Assembly: GCA_013350335.1 (NCBI GenBank)
Contig: CM023540.1
Coordinates: 57,078,962-57,142,961 of the forward strand
Length of the DNA stretch: 64,000 nt
Reading direction: 5' to 3'
Origin: Chimonanthus salicifolius
Lineage: Eukaryota; Streptophyta; Magnoliopsida; Laurales; Calycanthaceae
In this document: positions 1 through 11,935 of the stretch, piece by piece
How the letters are laid out: the number at the start of each line of letters is the position of its first letter
How positions within the stretch are numbered: the stretch's first letter is position 1
The notes under the pieces: model-generated
What the model was told of the DNA's origin: nothing
The model's input: the letters and a program-made list of their open reading frames with translations, nothing else
Databases searched by the model: none
Made by a program: the position numbers and the translations under genes

Positions 1-56
1 CCGTTTTACGTACATCGTTCCCATCGTTTCCTGTATCATCAACTAGGGTAGAAGTA

Positions 57-77
57 GGGCGTTAGTACAACGTGCCC
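57..77 (-). other. Conserved LTR hairpin (GGGC...GCCC)
   Basis: On the minus strand GGGCACGTT and AACGCCC flank a 5-nt loop. The same element recurs at the same LTR position at 41170-41190, 22887-22907, 32216-32236 and 61694-61714, with a loop of GATCT, GTACT or GTTCT. Confidence 0.6.
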
Positions 78-335
78 AATAGGTATTCCAATTAGAGTTA
101 ACACATGGGTTAGTACCAAAAATCCAGATATAATAAATATATCAATCCAATATAGTAAATCATACCATACTTATAAAAATATTGTATCCAAAACAGTGTA
201 TGATAATAGAGATCAATCATACCGATAAAAACCAGAAACCTTGCATGATAATAAAGGTCATAATCATGCCGATTCAATGCCATGCCATGCTATCATATGC
301 AATGAATCCCACCCATCACAAAATCATAGTATCAT

Positions 336-537
336 CTTGATGGGATTCTCATCATCAAGGTATCTTTCCACAAGTGTTTTACGGACTCCCCGATGGAGTG
401 TGGATCTCCGAATATATAGTATCCTCCTGATGGAATGCTCATCATCAAGGTCTTCATACATAGTATCCTCTTGATGGGATTCTCATCATCAAGGTATTAT
501 ACATAGTATCCTCTTGGTAGAATTCTCATCATCAAGG
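336..537 (-). repeat. Array of four tandem hairpins, loop ATGAGAATCC type
   Basis: Four inverted repeats lie at 336-359, 426-450, 470-493 and 513-536. The first and third have perfect 7-bp stems CTTGATG/CATCAAG around a 10-nt loop that reads ATGAGAATCC on the minus (LTR sense) strand. The second has a bulged stem and a changed loop base; the fourth stem is decayed. Two further segments (about 369-403 and 547-580) match the CCACACTCC...GTCCG unit seen in the other S and G LTRs. Confidence 0.7.
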
Positions 538-1078
538 TATCCCCCCACAAGTGTTTTACGGACGCCTCGAAGGAGTGTGGGTCCCCGGTTACCTGTCATC
601 CCTTCCATGCCATGCATGAGATGCAAATACCACGTGCTATGCAGTTATACAAAATCATAGCATTTAAAAGCTCATATTTAAAACACATGCTATTTTATCA
701 AATAAACATAGCATATAAAATCACCATTTGAAACACATCCTTTGCACTATAAAATCATTAATTCAAGATAAAAACAATATGCATAAACCCATGGTTTCAA
801 AGAGGTGGAATCCTACCAAAGACCGCTAACGTATCCTTGCATCTTTCGTCCGGTAACTGCTCACGGTCGTAGACACCTTGTGAGGTCCTGTTACTTTATA
901 ATATAACCAACAATCAAAACCAAGTCCCATTTGGTTTACAATTATTTTAAGTCCATAAACCAATCCCATGGTTTATCATTTTCAGCTGTTATTACCAAAT
1001 TGCCATTGGTCTAATCTTTAATTAACAATTCATTCATTTAATCCAACGTACGTAACCCTATGTTCATCAAAACAATTA

Positions 1079-2862
1079 CCATGGGGTTTGGCCACACACC
1101 ATGGCCAAAACCCGTGGTCCCTTATTTTCACTTAATTACCGAAATGCCATTATACATATCCAAAGCCATTTACCTTCCCTATTTTCATATATTTACAAGA
1201 TTGCCATCCATGGCTAATATAACCCAATATTCTTATTTACAATATACTTAGTCTAATAATTAACCCATTAATCCAAATTCATGGGGTTTGGTCATACCCA
1301 TGGCCGAAACCATGATCTTTCAATTTTTGGTGATAATTACAAAATTGCCATCCAAGGCTAACCTTCTTTTTTAGCAAGTGTTTACAACCTTGCCATTGCC
1401 TCCAACAACTTAGGCTTAGGTTCCAACACATAGGTCCATACATGAACCCAAAAATATACCTTAACCACTTAAGTCCCTAAAGAACCTCATGGGGTTCGGC
1501 CATACGTCATGGCTGAACCCATGATCCTCTATTTTGGCCTTTAATTACACTTTTGCCATTCTTAGGTTTATGTCCAAACCGATCCATAAAGTTGCTCCAT
1601 AAAAATCCATATGACCCATTAAATTGGTTCACCATCTTACGTCCATAAATGACCCATAAAAATTCCTTAATTGGTTCATAATAAAATCCCAAGTTCACCA
1701 ATAATTTTCCATGGGGTTCAGCCATGCCACATGGCCGAACCCATGGTCCATAGTTCTTCTCCATTTAAATTACAATAACGCCATTGGCCTAATTATTTCC
1801 AACCTTCCATTCATTAAGACATAAACATAATAGTTCCATAATTGGTTCATGGGGTTCGGCCAAGCACCATGGCGGAACCCTATGATGTCTGACTCTCAAT
1901 TATCCACATTGCATCCATTATTAGATAGTTTCCAAATTTAGTATGCATACTTCCATAATTAGATAATTTCCCAATTTAGCATGCATGTTTCCATATTTAG
2001 ATAGTTTCTCAATTTAGCATGCATACTTCCATACTTAGATAGTTTCCCAATTTAGCGTGCATACTTCCATACTTAGATAGTTTCCCAATTTAGCATGCAT
2101 ACTTCCATACTTAGCAACTTACTAATTTTATAATAACCATCTTTCTATTCTTGGAGTACTTACCAATTTAATCTCCACCTTCCAAAAACAATCCATTCCT
2201 TCCATTCTTGGATCCTTTCTAAATCAATTTCCAACTCCTTAATTAGACAGTCCTTAAATAGAAACTTTCTAAATTAATATCCAATTCCATAATTAGAAGG
2301 TTTCCAAGATAATCATTAATCCTTCCATAACCATCCTCCATAATTAGATAGTTTCTAAATTTAAACTCTACCTTCCAAAATAATTATCATACATCAAAAT
2401 ACCAAAACAACTCCATGGGGTACGGCCATACACCATGGCCGAACCCTATGATTTTTATCATTCGAAACTCCATTAAAATTATCAAAGTTCTTCCATTACA
2501 TCAATCATCAAATTAATTCCATCTATATTTTCCCATGGTCTCCATTCAAAAATAAAACATAATTAACCTTTCCCATTACTTTAAATCCATTAAAATTTAT
2601 TAATAACCTTTCCATGGGGTTCGGCCATGCCACATGGCCGAACCCTATGGTTCATCTTATTCCATGGTCTCCATTTAAAATTATCCAACTCTTCCATGGG
2701 TTTTCATCATTCATATTTATTAATTTAAATCATAAATTCCCATGGTTTTCAGTCCATCCATTTAATCAATGTTCCTCCATAAATGAATCCTTTAAAATTC
2801 CATAACCTAACCCATGTCTTTCCATGGGGTTCAGCCATGCACCATGGTCGAACCCTATGGTC
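1079..2862 (-). repeat. Array of eight GGTTCGGCC palindromes
   Basis: Eight copies of an imperfect palindrome of about 35 bp, GGGTTCGGCCATG / CATGGCCGAACCC with a short centre, start near 1079, 1281, 1489, 1709, 1849, 2412, 2612 and 2822. They are irregularly spaced in non-coding sequence. The same motif fills the equivalent part of the other S LTR and of the A and G LTRs. Confidence 0.85.
1921..2110. repeat. 38-bp tandem repeat, five copies
   Basis: Five head-to-tail copies of a 38-bp unit start TTAGATAGTTTCC and end CTTCCATAC or CTTCCATAA, differing by a few substitutions. The related LTR at 38347-41698 has no such array, so this is a local expansion. Confidence 0.9.
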
Positions 2863-2910
2863 CATTTTTCCATTAAAAATAACCATGGTTCTTAAACAAA
2901 AATCGGAATC

Positions 2911-2916
2911 ACTTAC
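2911..2916 (-). promoter_or_regulatory. Splice-donor-like GTAAGT in S LTR
   Basis: The minus strand reads GGAACCG/GTAAGT just downstream of the CT-rich probable transcription start region and just upstream of the palindromes. It matches the plant 5' splice consensus and is at the same position as 39040-39045. Splicing is inferred only. Confidence 0.4.
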
Positions 2917-3812
2917 CGGTTCCGCGACTCCTTCGGTTATCCTTCTCTTGGTCTTTCTCTTCTAATCTTCTTCTCCTTCTTGATCTTTCCCAAGCTGTGA
3001 CCACCTTGTTTGCTGCTACCTCTCTTTGTTCTTGGCGTGATTGAGTCTTGAAAGAGAGTGAGAATGTAATGTCGTGTGCACTACCCTTGTCTTATAGAAA
3101 TCCCACTTGGTTCTATATTTAGACAATGATTTGCACCCCTCTTCCTTTCTTTTATTAAACCTCCAATTAGCCAATCTTAGAAGGTGCTATGCGCCCCTCC
3201 TTGCTTTCTTTCATTAGACCTCTCTTTGATCCCAGCTTAGACAATGCTATTGCCGTGCCATGATCCCTTTAACTTTGGTCCATTGCCATGTGCACTCAAT
3301 GTGTTGCCTCTCTTGTATCTACCTTCCACTTGGTCCAATCTATACTTAGATAGTACCATGCGTCCCTCTCCCTTTATTTTAGCCATTGCCTAAATGCCAT
3401 TCTTAATCAAGGGAAATACCCCCTTTAAAAAGATCTATGCGCATCAAATGGATTGCCTATCTTTAAATTTCGGCCATGCATACTTATTTAATTTTCTCAA
3501 GATATTTTATCATATCTATGTGGATATGAAAATCCCACATAAACCTACACAACTCCTAAAATCTTTTCCCTGAAAATATATCCACACGGCCATAGTAATT
3601 TTTTATTAAATCTTAAATATCTTCTCAAGATATTGTAGCATATTATTTAATTCAAGTCCCATTTAATTTTATGAAAAACAATTCAAAAACCGTTGGGTCC
3701 TAATTGGGCCAATGACCCAACTCTTTACCCAATTAAGATCCATAACTAATATTCACAAATTAAATGGATTATTTTCATACAAAATAATTTACTGAAAATC
3801 CTAGGTGTTACA

Positions 3813-5670
3813 TAGGTCATGCCAGATTTTACAGAAGGTTTATCAAAGGATTCAGTGACATATTGCGACCTCTCTATAGAGTCCTAACCAAGGATGTCAT
3901 TTTCAACTTTGATGAAAAATGTGTTATAGCCTTTGAAAAATTGAAAACCGCTTTGACTTCTACTCCAATCATACAGCCACCAGATTGGTCTGTACCTTTC
4001 GAAATCATGTACGATGCCTCTGACTATGCAGTAGGAGTCGTGTTAGGACAGAGAATGAACAAATTGCCTCATGTTATCTACAATGCTAGCGAAACTCTGA
4101 ATGACACTCAACTCCACTACTCCACCATGGAGAAAGAGTTGTTAGTTGCCGTATTTACGCCAGACAAATTTCGATCTTACCTAGTAGGTTCGAAGGTCAT
4201 CGTCTACTCAGATCAAGCTGCACTGAAGTACATTCTTTCCAAGAAAGATGCTAAGTCCCGCTTGATCCGATGGATAGTTTTGCTACCAGAATTTGACATT
4301 GAAATCCGGAACAAGAAAAGTTTCGAAAATATGGTAGCCGACCATTTGTCTAGATTGGTAACTGCGTTCACTAATGACACCCTCCTATCACTGAGTCCTT
4401 CCCTGATGAACAACTCATGTCCGTATCCCAAATACCAAGGTTTGCTGATATTGTCAATTATCTTGTAACTAGTCAAATGCCTCTGCATTAGACTAAGCAA
4501 GATAGAGTTAAGTTTTTGGCACAAATCAAAAGTTTTGTGTAGGAGGATCCATATTTGTTTAAGTATTCTGTGGATGAAATCATTCTTCGTTGTGTCCCTC
4601 AGGAGGAACAACGAAGTGTCATAAGTTTCTATCATGATCAAGCCTGTGGAGGCCACTTCAGGCTAAAAAGACAACTGTAAAAATCTTGCAGTGCGGAATT
4701 TATTGGCCATCCATGTTTCGTGATACCCATACCTTTTGCATTTCATGTGATAGATGTCAAAAAGAAGTATATCCTGCCGGAATATGATGCCTTTAAACCC
4801 CATCCTAATCGTGGAACTCTTTGATGTTTGGGGCATCGATTTCATGGGACCCTCCCTAATTCTTTCGGCAATCTATATATCCTCGTAGGTGTCGACTACG
4901 TACCAAAGTGGGTAGAAGCAGTGGCGTACAAGACCAATGATTACAAGGTTGTCGCCCATTTCTTGAAAGAAAATATTTTTTCTAGATTTAGAACTCCATG
5001 AACAATCATTAGTGATGGAGGTAAACACTTATGTAATCACGCATTCGAAAAATTGATGAAATCATATGGGGTGATTCACAAAGTAGCTACTCCCTATCAC
5101 CCACAAACAAGTGGACAAGTGGAAATATCAAATAGAGAGATTAAGCATATTCTTGAGAAGACAGTTAATACATCTAGGAAGTACTAGTTTTCCAGACTCA
5201 CTGATTTAATATGGGCTTATTGAACAGTATTCAAGATACCCATAGGAATGTCACCCTATCGTTTAGTGTATGGTAAGGCTTGTCATCTTCCAGTCGAGTT
5301 AGAATACAAAGCTTGTTGGTCTATTAAACATTTCAATTTTGCTCTAGACTCGGCTGGACAACTCAGAAAGCTCCAATTGACTAAGTTGGAAGAAATACGA
5401 AATGAAGCTTATGATATAGCCAGGAAGCACAAAGACCGGAAGAAAGTTTTCCATGACAAACACATTCTCCGGAAAGTGTTTACTGTTGGTCGGAAGGTCT
5501 TATTGTACAATTCACGATTACATCCTTTTTCTAGGAAAACTGAAATCAAAATGGTCCAGTCCTTTTTATTGTCACAGCTGTATTCCCACATGGAGCTATT
5601 CAAATCAAGCATCTTAAGAATGGTCATGCTTTCAAAGTCAATGGTCATCGATTGAAACCATTCTTAAATT
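3813..5670 (+). pseudogene. Athila-like gypsy pol remnant: RNase H and integrase
   Basis: An open frame from 3815 continues the RT/RNase H connection (GHARFYRRF) into an RNase H domain. Its four acidic positions are recognisable: MYDASD, TMEKELL, YSDQAAL and VADHLSRL. It stops near 4468. Integrase follows in broken frames: the zinc-binding region near 4640-4760, then IDFMG, ISDGG and a REIKHIL segment carrying the last acidic residue. The C-terminal part (5248-5655) contains [12 protein letters not shown] and [12 protein letters not shown], which are typical of the Athila group. Several stops and frameshifts make it non-functional. RT and gag lie left of the S LTR, outside the window. A second, related copy is at 10712-11935. 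Confidence 0.9.
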
Positions 5671-6283
5671 TCACAATCTAGAAGGAGAGGCAGAAGTTAT
5701 GTGCATTGATCCCATTTACCAAGATTCATCCATTCGCCCATTTACCCATCCACCCACACCTACTCATCCATATTCTCCCATTCATTTATCCCCGTTTACC
5801 CAGATCCACCAACCTATCTGTCTATGTCTGAGTTGGTCTGAGTCGTTAGTGTTTAGTTTTGACTTTATCATGTCTAGTTTAGGTTTTTCATTAAGTCAGA
5901 CTAGCCTAAGAGTTAGTCATACACCATTTCGTGCACATCCTAAGGTATGTCTAAACCCCAATTGTTCGTTTTCTAAAATATTTCTTCTTTTTTCACCTGG
6001 CTAGTGTAGATTAGGAACATTGAAGACAATTTTCAATTTAAGTTTGAGGGTACCACGGTCATCCATAAAAATATCTTTAGGGGAGAGTAAGTGCAAGACT
6101 GAGATACCTTAAAAAAAAAAAATTCAACATCTATCATCCATCTTTGTCTTTGTGATCAGCAAACGTTAAAGAATTGGATAGAAGTCATGCACTCAGATAG
6201 TCAAGTTTTCATTTTCACATTGTGTCTTTCTAGAACATAAGTTCCCTAAGACTTGTGTAGGAAAATCATTTCCTTAACTACGA

Positions 6284-6453
6284 GTGTGAGGAAACTGAAA
6301 ATCCAAGAGGAACAACCCAGCCATCTTTGTCGAAACACTCTAGCTGCAAAGAGGAAAACTAAGAAGCTAGTAATCTGTCATAAATGTGGACGTACAAATT
6401 GTAATGAAATAATATCAGATCAAGGAGTCTATTGTGTTACAGTAGCAAAGTAG
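6284..6453 (+). pseudogene. Small conserved Cys-motif frame in Athila spacer
   Basis: An open frame of about 56 codons in this copy, ending TAG at 6451-6453. It contains RKLKIQEEQP, then a basic stretch, then CHKCGRTNC and a later cysteine: CX2CX4CX10C. The second Athila copy (15245-15430) keeps the frame, with an extra codon (3-bp indel), many third-position differences and the same four cysteines, but has one stop inside CHKCGR*NC. This pattern suggests a once-coding exon, perhaps part of an env-region gene. It is not a CCHC knuckle, since the usual histidine position is missing. The function is unknown. Confidence 0.45.
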
Positions 6454-8182
6454 AGATCTATAAGCATGAATAGGCAATTTTTTTGGATGTAACCAAGGGT
6501 GGAGTAAGTCCAGAAAGACTGAGATGCCTTGAATTCCAAAGAATTGTTGACTTTTGCTTATCAGCCTATAAATGTCTTGACAATCTTACAATAAATGAGT
6601 CAATCTTGCTTAGACAGAGATAGGCAGAATCATTTTTAGAGAAGAGTGAGTAGGCTTTGACTTCTTGGGGCTTAAACACTGCCAATTTTAGTTTAAAAGA
6701 GATTACCTGCGTCTTGACGATCTGACATAAAAAGAGTTACATTTTTTGCATTAATACTTAGATAGAGATCTTTATATCATACTTTTCCAGAAATATTTTT
6801 ATAGGATTTATACTTGGAAAATTTTGTACACAGTCATATTAAGTCTAGTAATCACTAGAGGAATACCAGTGGAGACTTAACCCATTGAGCTTTAGAGCCA
6901 TTCTTTTCTTCGAGGGTTATAAGTCAATTCCATTTTCTTTGGTAGCACAATTAGTTGTTGTTGATCTCATTATTCTTCATCTTGGTCATATTATTGAGAA
7001 CGACATCAATATTGAGTTAGTATGCCTGAAATTTTTCTAAATTTATTTGAAACAACGAAATCTTCTTCTGAAGCTTAAGATATGATATAGGACATTTTTG
7101 GATCGTTTGAGCGTAAAAGCCCACCTATATATTTGGTCATTTATCCTGATAGTTTTCCAATTGAGCCTTTAAAGTAGCATGTTTTCTTGATCAGTCATGT
7201 TTACCATACCCAACTCCAGTTTAGGAGTATGAGCCATTTGAAAATATCTATGACCTATTCTTAGAAAAGGTTAGAGATGACAATTTGGGATGGTACTCTA
7301 AAAACAAGGGACAAGGAAAGAAAAGAAGAAAATAACATCTAAAAATGAACATCCAGATACCAAAGATGGATGTGAAAAAAAGGAAAAATGGAAAAAAAAA
7401 ATACTTTGAAAAAGTTCTGAAATATAGAGGAGAAATATCCCATTTCAAACAATGAAGATCTCTAAGTTTTCTGTTCAAAGTATTTATTTTAGAGCCTTAT
7501 ATCCTTTTTTGATTTGACCCGATCCCAAGCCATGTTTCGTCTTAATTAGAAGTCCTATTGATCTTAGGTCTAAATAGGGTGCTTTCATATAGAGAGTAAA
7601 GGAGGGAAAATTATGGTATTTGACTCAATGTTCTCAGGAAAGTGGCATCTATTCATAAGATCATTCATTTTATTTGACATGAACCGCCTTTCTCTAATAC
7701 ATATGTGAGATATTTTGAATTGAATACATAAATTCCGCTCACATATACTTTGAGAGAAAATGAACTCAAACTCCGAGTGTTATTCTTCTAAGAGATATAT
7801 CTGTGAGGTTTGCCGTCAAAGTGCGTTTTCCAATGGTGTGAGCAAAACTTGTGTCTATTTGGAAAAAGAAGTCTATCTTAATAATGGCTAAGCACACACT
7901 ACACTCCGAGTATAAGCCTTGTAAAATGAATTTCATAATTGTATGATGTTTAGACCCCTTGTCTATGTGTTCTTGTTAAAGATGTTGATGTTTGTGGTTA
8001 TCATCACTGAAAGCCCTCACGAGACTATAACTTGTCCAGTAGGGGTAACCTAGGAGTTAAAAGGCTTGTTACATACACTAAATGCAATCAAGAGTGCTAG
8101 CGAAAGTGGTGTAGATTAGGATTTTTAGTTTTGTTTTAAAGTTTTTATTTAGGTAGTTTTGCTCGAGGACTAGCAAAATCTA

Positions 8183-8196
8183 TGTTTGGGGGTATT
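8183..8196 (+). other. Athila polypurine tract
   Basis: A TTTGGGGGT tract directly before the LTR start TGTTGAGCAC at 8197. It would prime plus-strand DNA synthesis. Confidence 0.75.
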
Positions 8197-10711
8197 TGTT
8201 GAGCACTAAAATTTTACATTTTTATCCTTCAATTTTGGATTAGTTACCCTTGATTTTGTATATATTAGGTGCATTTAATGCCATTTCTTAGTTTTCTAGA
8301 AAATTTTGGGAAGTAAATGAAAACAATCTCAAATCAGTGGATAATTGCAAGTTTAGAGCTTAATTTGGTAGACCTAGAATTTTTATGATTAATTTCACTC
8401 CACTTTTAGGATTTTCATGTAAATTGGTTAGTCTAGATCCATTTATGAGAATCTAGATTAATTCGATATTTTAGATTTTAGAGTGGTGAAGTTAATTATT
8501 AAATTATGGAAGAGAGAACATGTAATTCAAGAGCCAAAGGCTGAAATTCAAGATCCATGGGCCAGAGATCCACTTCAATTAGGCCAATGTGCACTTCAAG
8601 TCCAACAAAGGTTCAAGTCCTCAAACTCAAGTCCGAATTCCACTGGAGGCCCATGTAGTCATTTATAGTTCAAAACCCTAAGTCCATAACCCATTTACAC
8701 GCCAAAAGCCTTGTCCTTCTCCTTGTCATCCACACCATTCATTTATCATCTTCAATCTTAACTCTTCATCTCATGCATCAAAATTAGGTAAACCAAGAGC
8801 CTCCATTTCATATCCATTTCTTACATTCATCATATCAGATCTAGGCCATTCATCTCATCATCCATCTTGATCAACCTTTCAATCTTAAACCTCCATTAGG
8901 AAGCTTACCATTTAAATAAATTTATTTTAACCAACTTACCATAGAGCCATTAGATTTAAACTCAATTCAATCCAAGCCATTCATTAGAACCCTAGATCTA
9001 GAACCCTTGCAAGTCTCCACACGATTTTCTCCATCTCCATCCACACGATTTTTGCAACTAAAATTTCTCCATGCACTTGACTTGAAATCCTTCCAAATTC
9101 ATTCCCAAATCAGCTACACTTCATCATCCCAATCTTTCCAACCCACACACAATTTTTACAAATCCAAAAACACCCCATGTACATATCACTAGTCAAGTCT
9201 AGGCCATGTCATCTACTTCATCTCATCCATTCATTCATGTCATCTTTAGATCTCCACCATCCATGCATTAAACCATAAAACCCTAATCCTACGTGTCAGA
9301 TTCGATCCTACCCTATTTTTCTCTCCTAAATCCCAATCTTTTCTCCGCCATTGCTTAGCCACCAAGCCAAGCCACCCTAAATTCGTGTACACCTATATTT
9401 GCCCTAAGTTTTCAACTTCAAATCTCCTCCATCCACTTCTAAATGAGATCCAATCCAAGCCATCAATTCATCAACTTGACCTAGATTTAATCCCAACCAT
9501 TCATCCATTCCTGGATCCAATAAATAGAGGACCAAACCAACAGTAAAATTTGAATGTGACCTGGAGCTGAAAATGACCAAAAGATTGGAGGAAAAGCAAG
9601 AAGACAAGGAGCCTACACGAATTTTACAAATGAGCAATCATTGTAATTTTATTTTATTTGTCTTTCTTGTATTTGTTTCCCGAATCTTGTACTTCAATTT
9701 TTCCATGAAACAAAGATGATATATTCTTTTAGAACCCTGATACATCCAATTTTCAGATTTCTTTTATGATTGTTTAGATTTAATTTTAAGGTTTATATTA
9801 TTTATTTATTTAATTGGACATAAAATAGTTAGAACTTGGGTTGTAAGTGTTGAATATAAGTTACTAAGGTTCGTTTATTTAAATTGAAGTTTATAGATTT
9901 TTTACTTTGATGATGAATATGAATTGACATTTGGATTTTTACGCGAATTTCAGACCTAGATTTTGTATTTATTTATTTATTTTGGGTGATGAGTCGTCTA
10001 TTCCAATAACCACCTTTTACTTTATGCGAATTTCAGATCTAGATTTTGTATTTATTTATTTATTTTGGCTGATGAGTCGTTTATTCCAATAACCACCTTT
10101 TACTTTATGCATTCATTTATTTTTTCATTTACTTTATTTGTCAATTTATTTCCAGTATTTAGTTATGTCTTTTACTTTGCTTGTTTGTTGTATATTAATA
10201 GTTGAATTTATATTCAATGTCTTTATTTTAATTTTTGTATGTTCATGTATTCATTCTTTAATTGTTTGTACTAAAAAACTCTCTCTCAAAATTCAATTAA
10301 CTAAGTTGGAGATGTGTTATTTTGATCTTAGGACATGAAATTTTAAATGTGATCAAGATCATCATCATTTTAGTTCAATACTTTGAAATAAAAGGACATG
10401 GATTTGATCATTGACAATAAATTGAATTTAATTCAAACATCTTATTTTACAAATTTTACAAGTTAGATATAAGTGAGATAATGATGTTATTTTGATTTTT
10501 AGATCTAAGATTTATTAAAATCTAAATGCTAGAGTTCTTTGTTTTAAACATTGAGAATCTATTTCTTGATAATATATCTTTTTAAATAAATGCTAATTTA
10601 ATTTTAGTGCATATATTTTGTGATTTTCTGTTGAGTTCTACCTCGCACTCTAACTGCTATATTATAAATGATTCGTCCGCTTGAGAGTTATAAACATAAA
10701 ATTTGACAACA
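8197..10711 (+). mobile_element. Athila-like 3' LTR
   Basis: Begins TGTTGAGCACTAAAA directly after a polypurine tract and ends ...AAAATTTGACAACA, giving TG...CA ends and about 2515 bp. The start and end resemble the reverse complements of the solo LTRs at 12564-15244 and 18239-36104. The end could also be placed 3 bases later because of an ACA repeat. Immediately to the right the sequence resumes inside the integrase region of a second Athila copy, so the element appears inserted in that copy; its 5' half lies outside the window. It holds no gene. Confidence 0.8.
9943..10108. repeat. 83-bp tandem duplication in Athila LTR
   Basis: Two adjacent 83-bp copies starting GCGAATTTCAGA and ending ACTTTATGC or ACTTTAT, differing at a few positions. 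Confidence 0.9.
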
Positions 10712-11935
10712 ACAGCAAATATTGTTAATTATGTTGTCATTGGTCAAATGCCTTCACATTGGACAATGCAAGATAGGATTAAGTTTCGAGCACATATCAA
10801 AAGTTTCATTTGGGATGATCCATATCTGTTTAAACATTGTGCGGAACAAATTATTCGCCGTTGTGTCCCTGAAGAAGAGCAACAAAGCGTCATAAGTTCA
10901 TGTCATGATCAAGCTTGTGGAGGCCATTTCAACGAGAAAGACAACTGCAAATTGCAATGTGGATTTTATTGGTCATCCATGTTTCGTGATACCCTTATCT
11001 TTTGTACTTCATTCAAAAGATTAGGTGGTACATCTCATAGATATATGATGCCTTTAAACTCCATCTTAACTGTTGAACTTTTTTATGTTTGGGGCATCGA
11101 TTTCATGGGACCATTTCCCAACTCTTTTGGCAATCTATACATCCCTGTAGACGTTGACTACGTATCAAAATGGGTCAAAACGGTAGCATGCAAAACAAAT
11201 GATCACAATGTTGTCATCCGTTTCTTGAAAGAATATATTTTCTCAAGATTTGGCATTCCACGAACCATCATTAGTGATGGAGGAAAGCACTTCTATAGTC
11301 GCCCATTCAAAAGTTGATCAAATCATATGGAGTGATGCATAAGGTCGCTACTCCATATCACCCACAAACAAGTGTGTTAGTGGAAATTTCAAATAGAGAG
11401 ATCAAGCATATCCTTAAGAAGAAAATCAATCCAACCCGAAAAAAATGTTCTTCCTGACTCATTGATGCACTATGGGCATATCGAACTGCTTTTAAAACAC
11501 CCATAGGATTGTTACCCTATCATTTGATTTACGAGGAAGCATGTCATCTTCCAGTTGAAATATAGCACAAAGCCTATTGGGTTATCAAGTGTTTCAATTT
11601 TGCTCTAGATACGGCTGGACAACACAGAAAGCTCCAACTAGTTGAGTTGGAAGAAATAAGAAATGAAGCTTATGACACAGCCAGAAAGTTCAAAGAGCAG
11701 ATGAAAGTGTTTCATGATAAACACATTCTTAGGAAAGTGATTACTATTAATCAAAAGGTCTTATTGTACAATTCTCGGTTGCATCTCTTCCCTGGGAAAT
11801 TGAAATCTAAATGGTCTAGTCTGTTTATTGTTACATTTGTATTCCCACATGGAGAAGTTCAGATCAATCATCCTAAGACTAGTCATGTTTTCAATGTCAA
11901 TGGTCATTGATTGAAATCATTCTTAGAATATCACA
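10712..11935 (+). pseudogene. Second Athila-like integrase remnant
   Basis: The frame open to 11317 covers the integrase zinc-binding region and core. [10 protein letters not shown] is present, but the downstream CxxC has decayed to CTSFKRLG. The first two catalytic aspartates lie in [12 protein letters not shown] and ISDGGKHF. A frameshift near 11310 precedes the segment with SNREIKHIL (third acidic residue), and a further open piece at 11647-11910 covers the C-terminal RNEAYDTARKFK region. It is collinear with 4440-5670. The upstream RT is cut off by the LTR ending at 10711. Confidence 0.88.

Larger units (their letters stand above)
1..3812 (-). mobile_element. Family S gypsy LTR, minus strand, 3' part cut by window edge
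   Basis: Read on the minus strand this begins TGTAACACC at 3812 and runs leftward. It is collinear with the complete family S LTR at 38347-41698: same start (TGTAACACC then GGATTTTC), same order of CT-rich leader, GTAAGT, palindrome array, tandem hairpins and GGGC hairpin. The last few hundred bases of the LTR and anything beyond lie outside the window. It abuts an Athila RNase H reading frame at 3815, so it interrupts that element. It is longer than the 3352-bp copy because of local tandem expansions. No intact gene is present. Whether it is a solo LTR or the end of a full element cannot be seen. Confidence 0.85.
5656..8196 (+). other. Athila post-pol spacer with imperfect repeated modules
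   Basis: About 2.5 kb between integrase and the 3' LTR, the region that in Athila elements can hold an env-like gene. No long ORF survives. Three modules near 6078, 6492 and 6637 share a segment like GAGAGTAAGT or GAGTGAGT, the first two followed by ACTGAGA..CCTT. The same three modules occur in order in the second copy (12350, 15459, 15600). A small cysteine-containing frame lies at 6284-6453. The rest shows nothing I recognise. Confidence 0.6.

Noticed and set aside
6284..6453. Reading the Cys-motif frame as a gag nucleocapsid
   Set aside because: It lies after pol and lacks the histidine of a CX2CX4HX4C knuckle.
8483..9192. Short ORFs in the Athila 3' LTR
   Set aside because: LTR position, about 60 codons each, no domain and no conservation in the two related solo LTRs.
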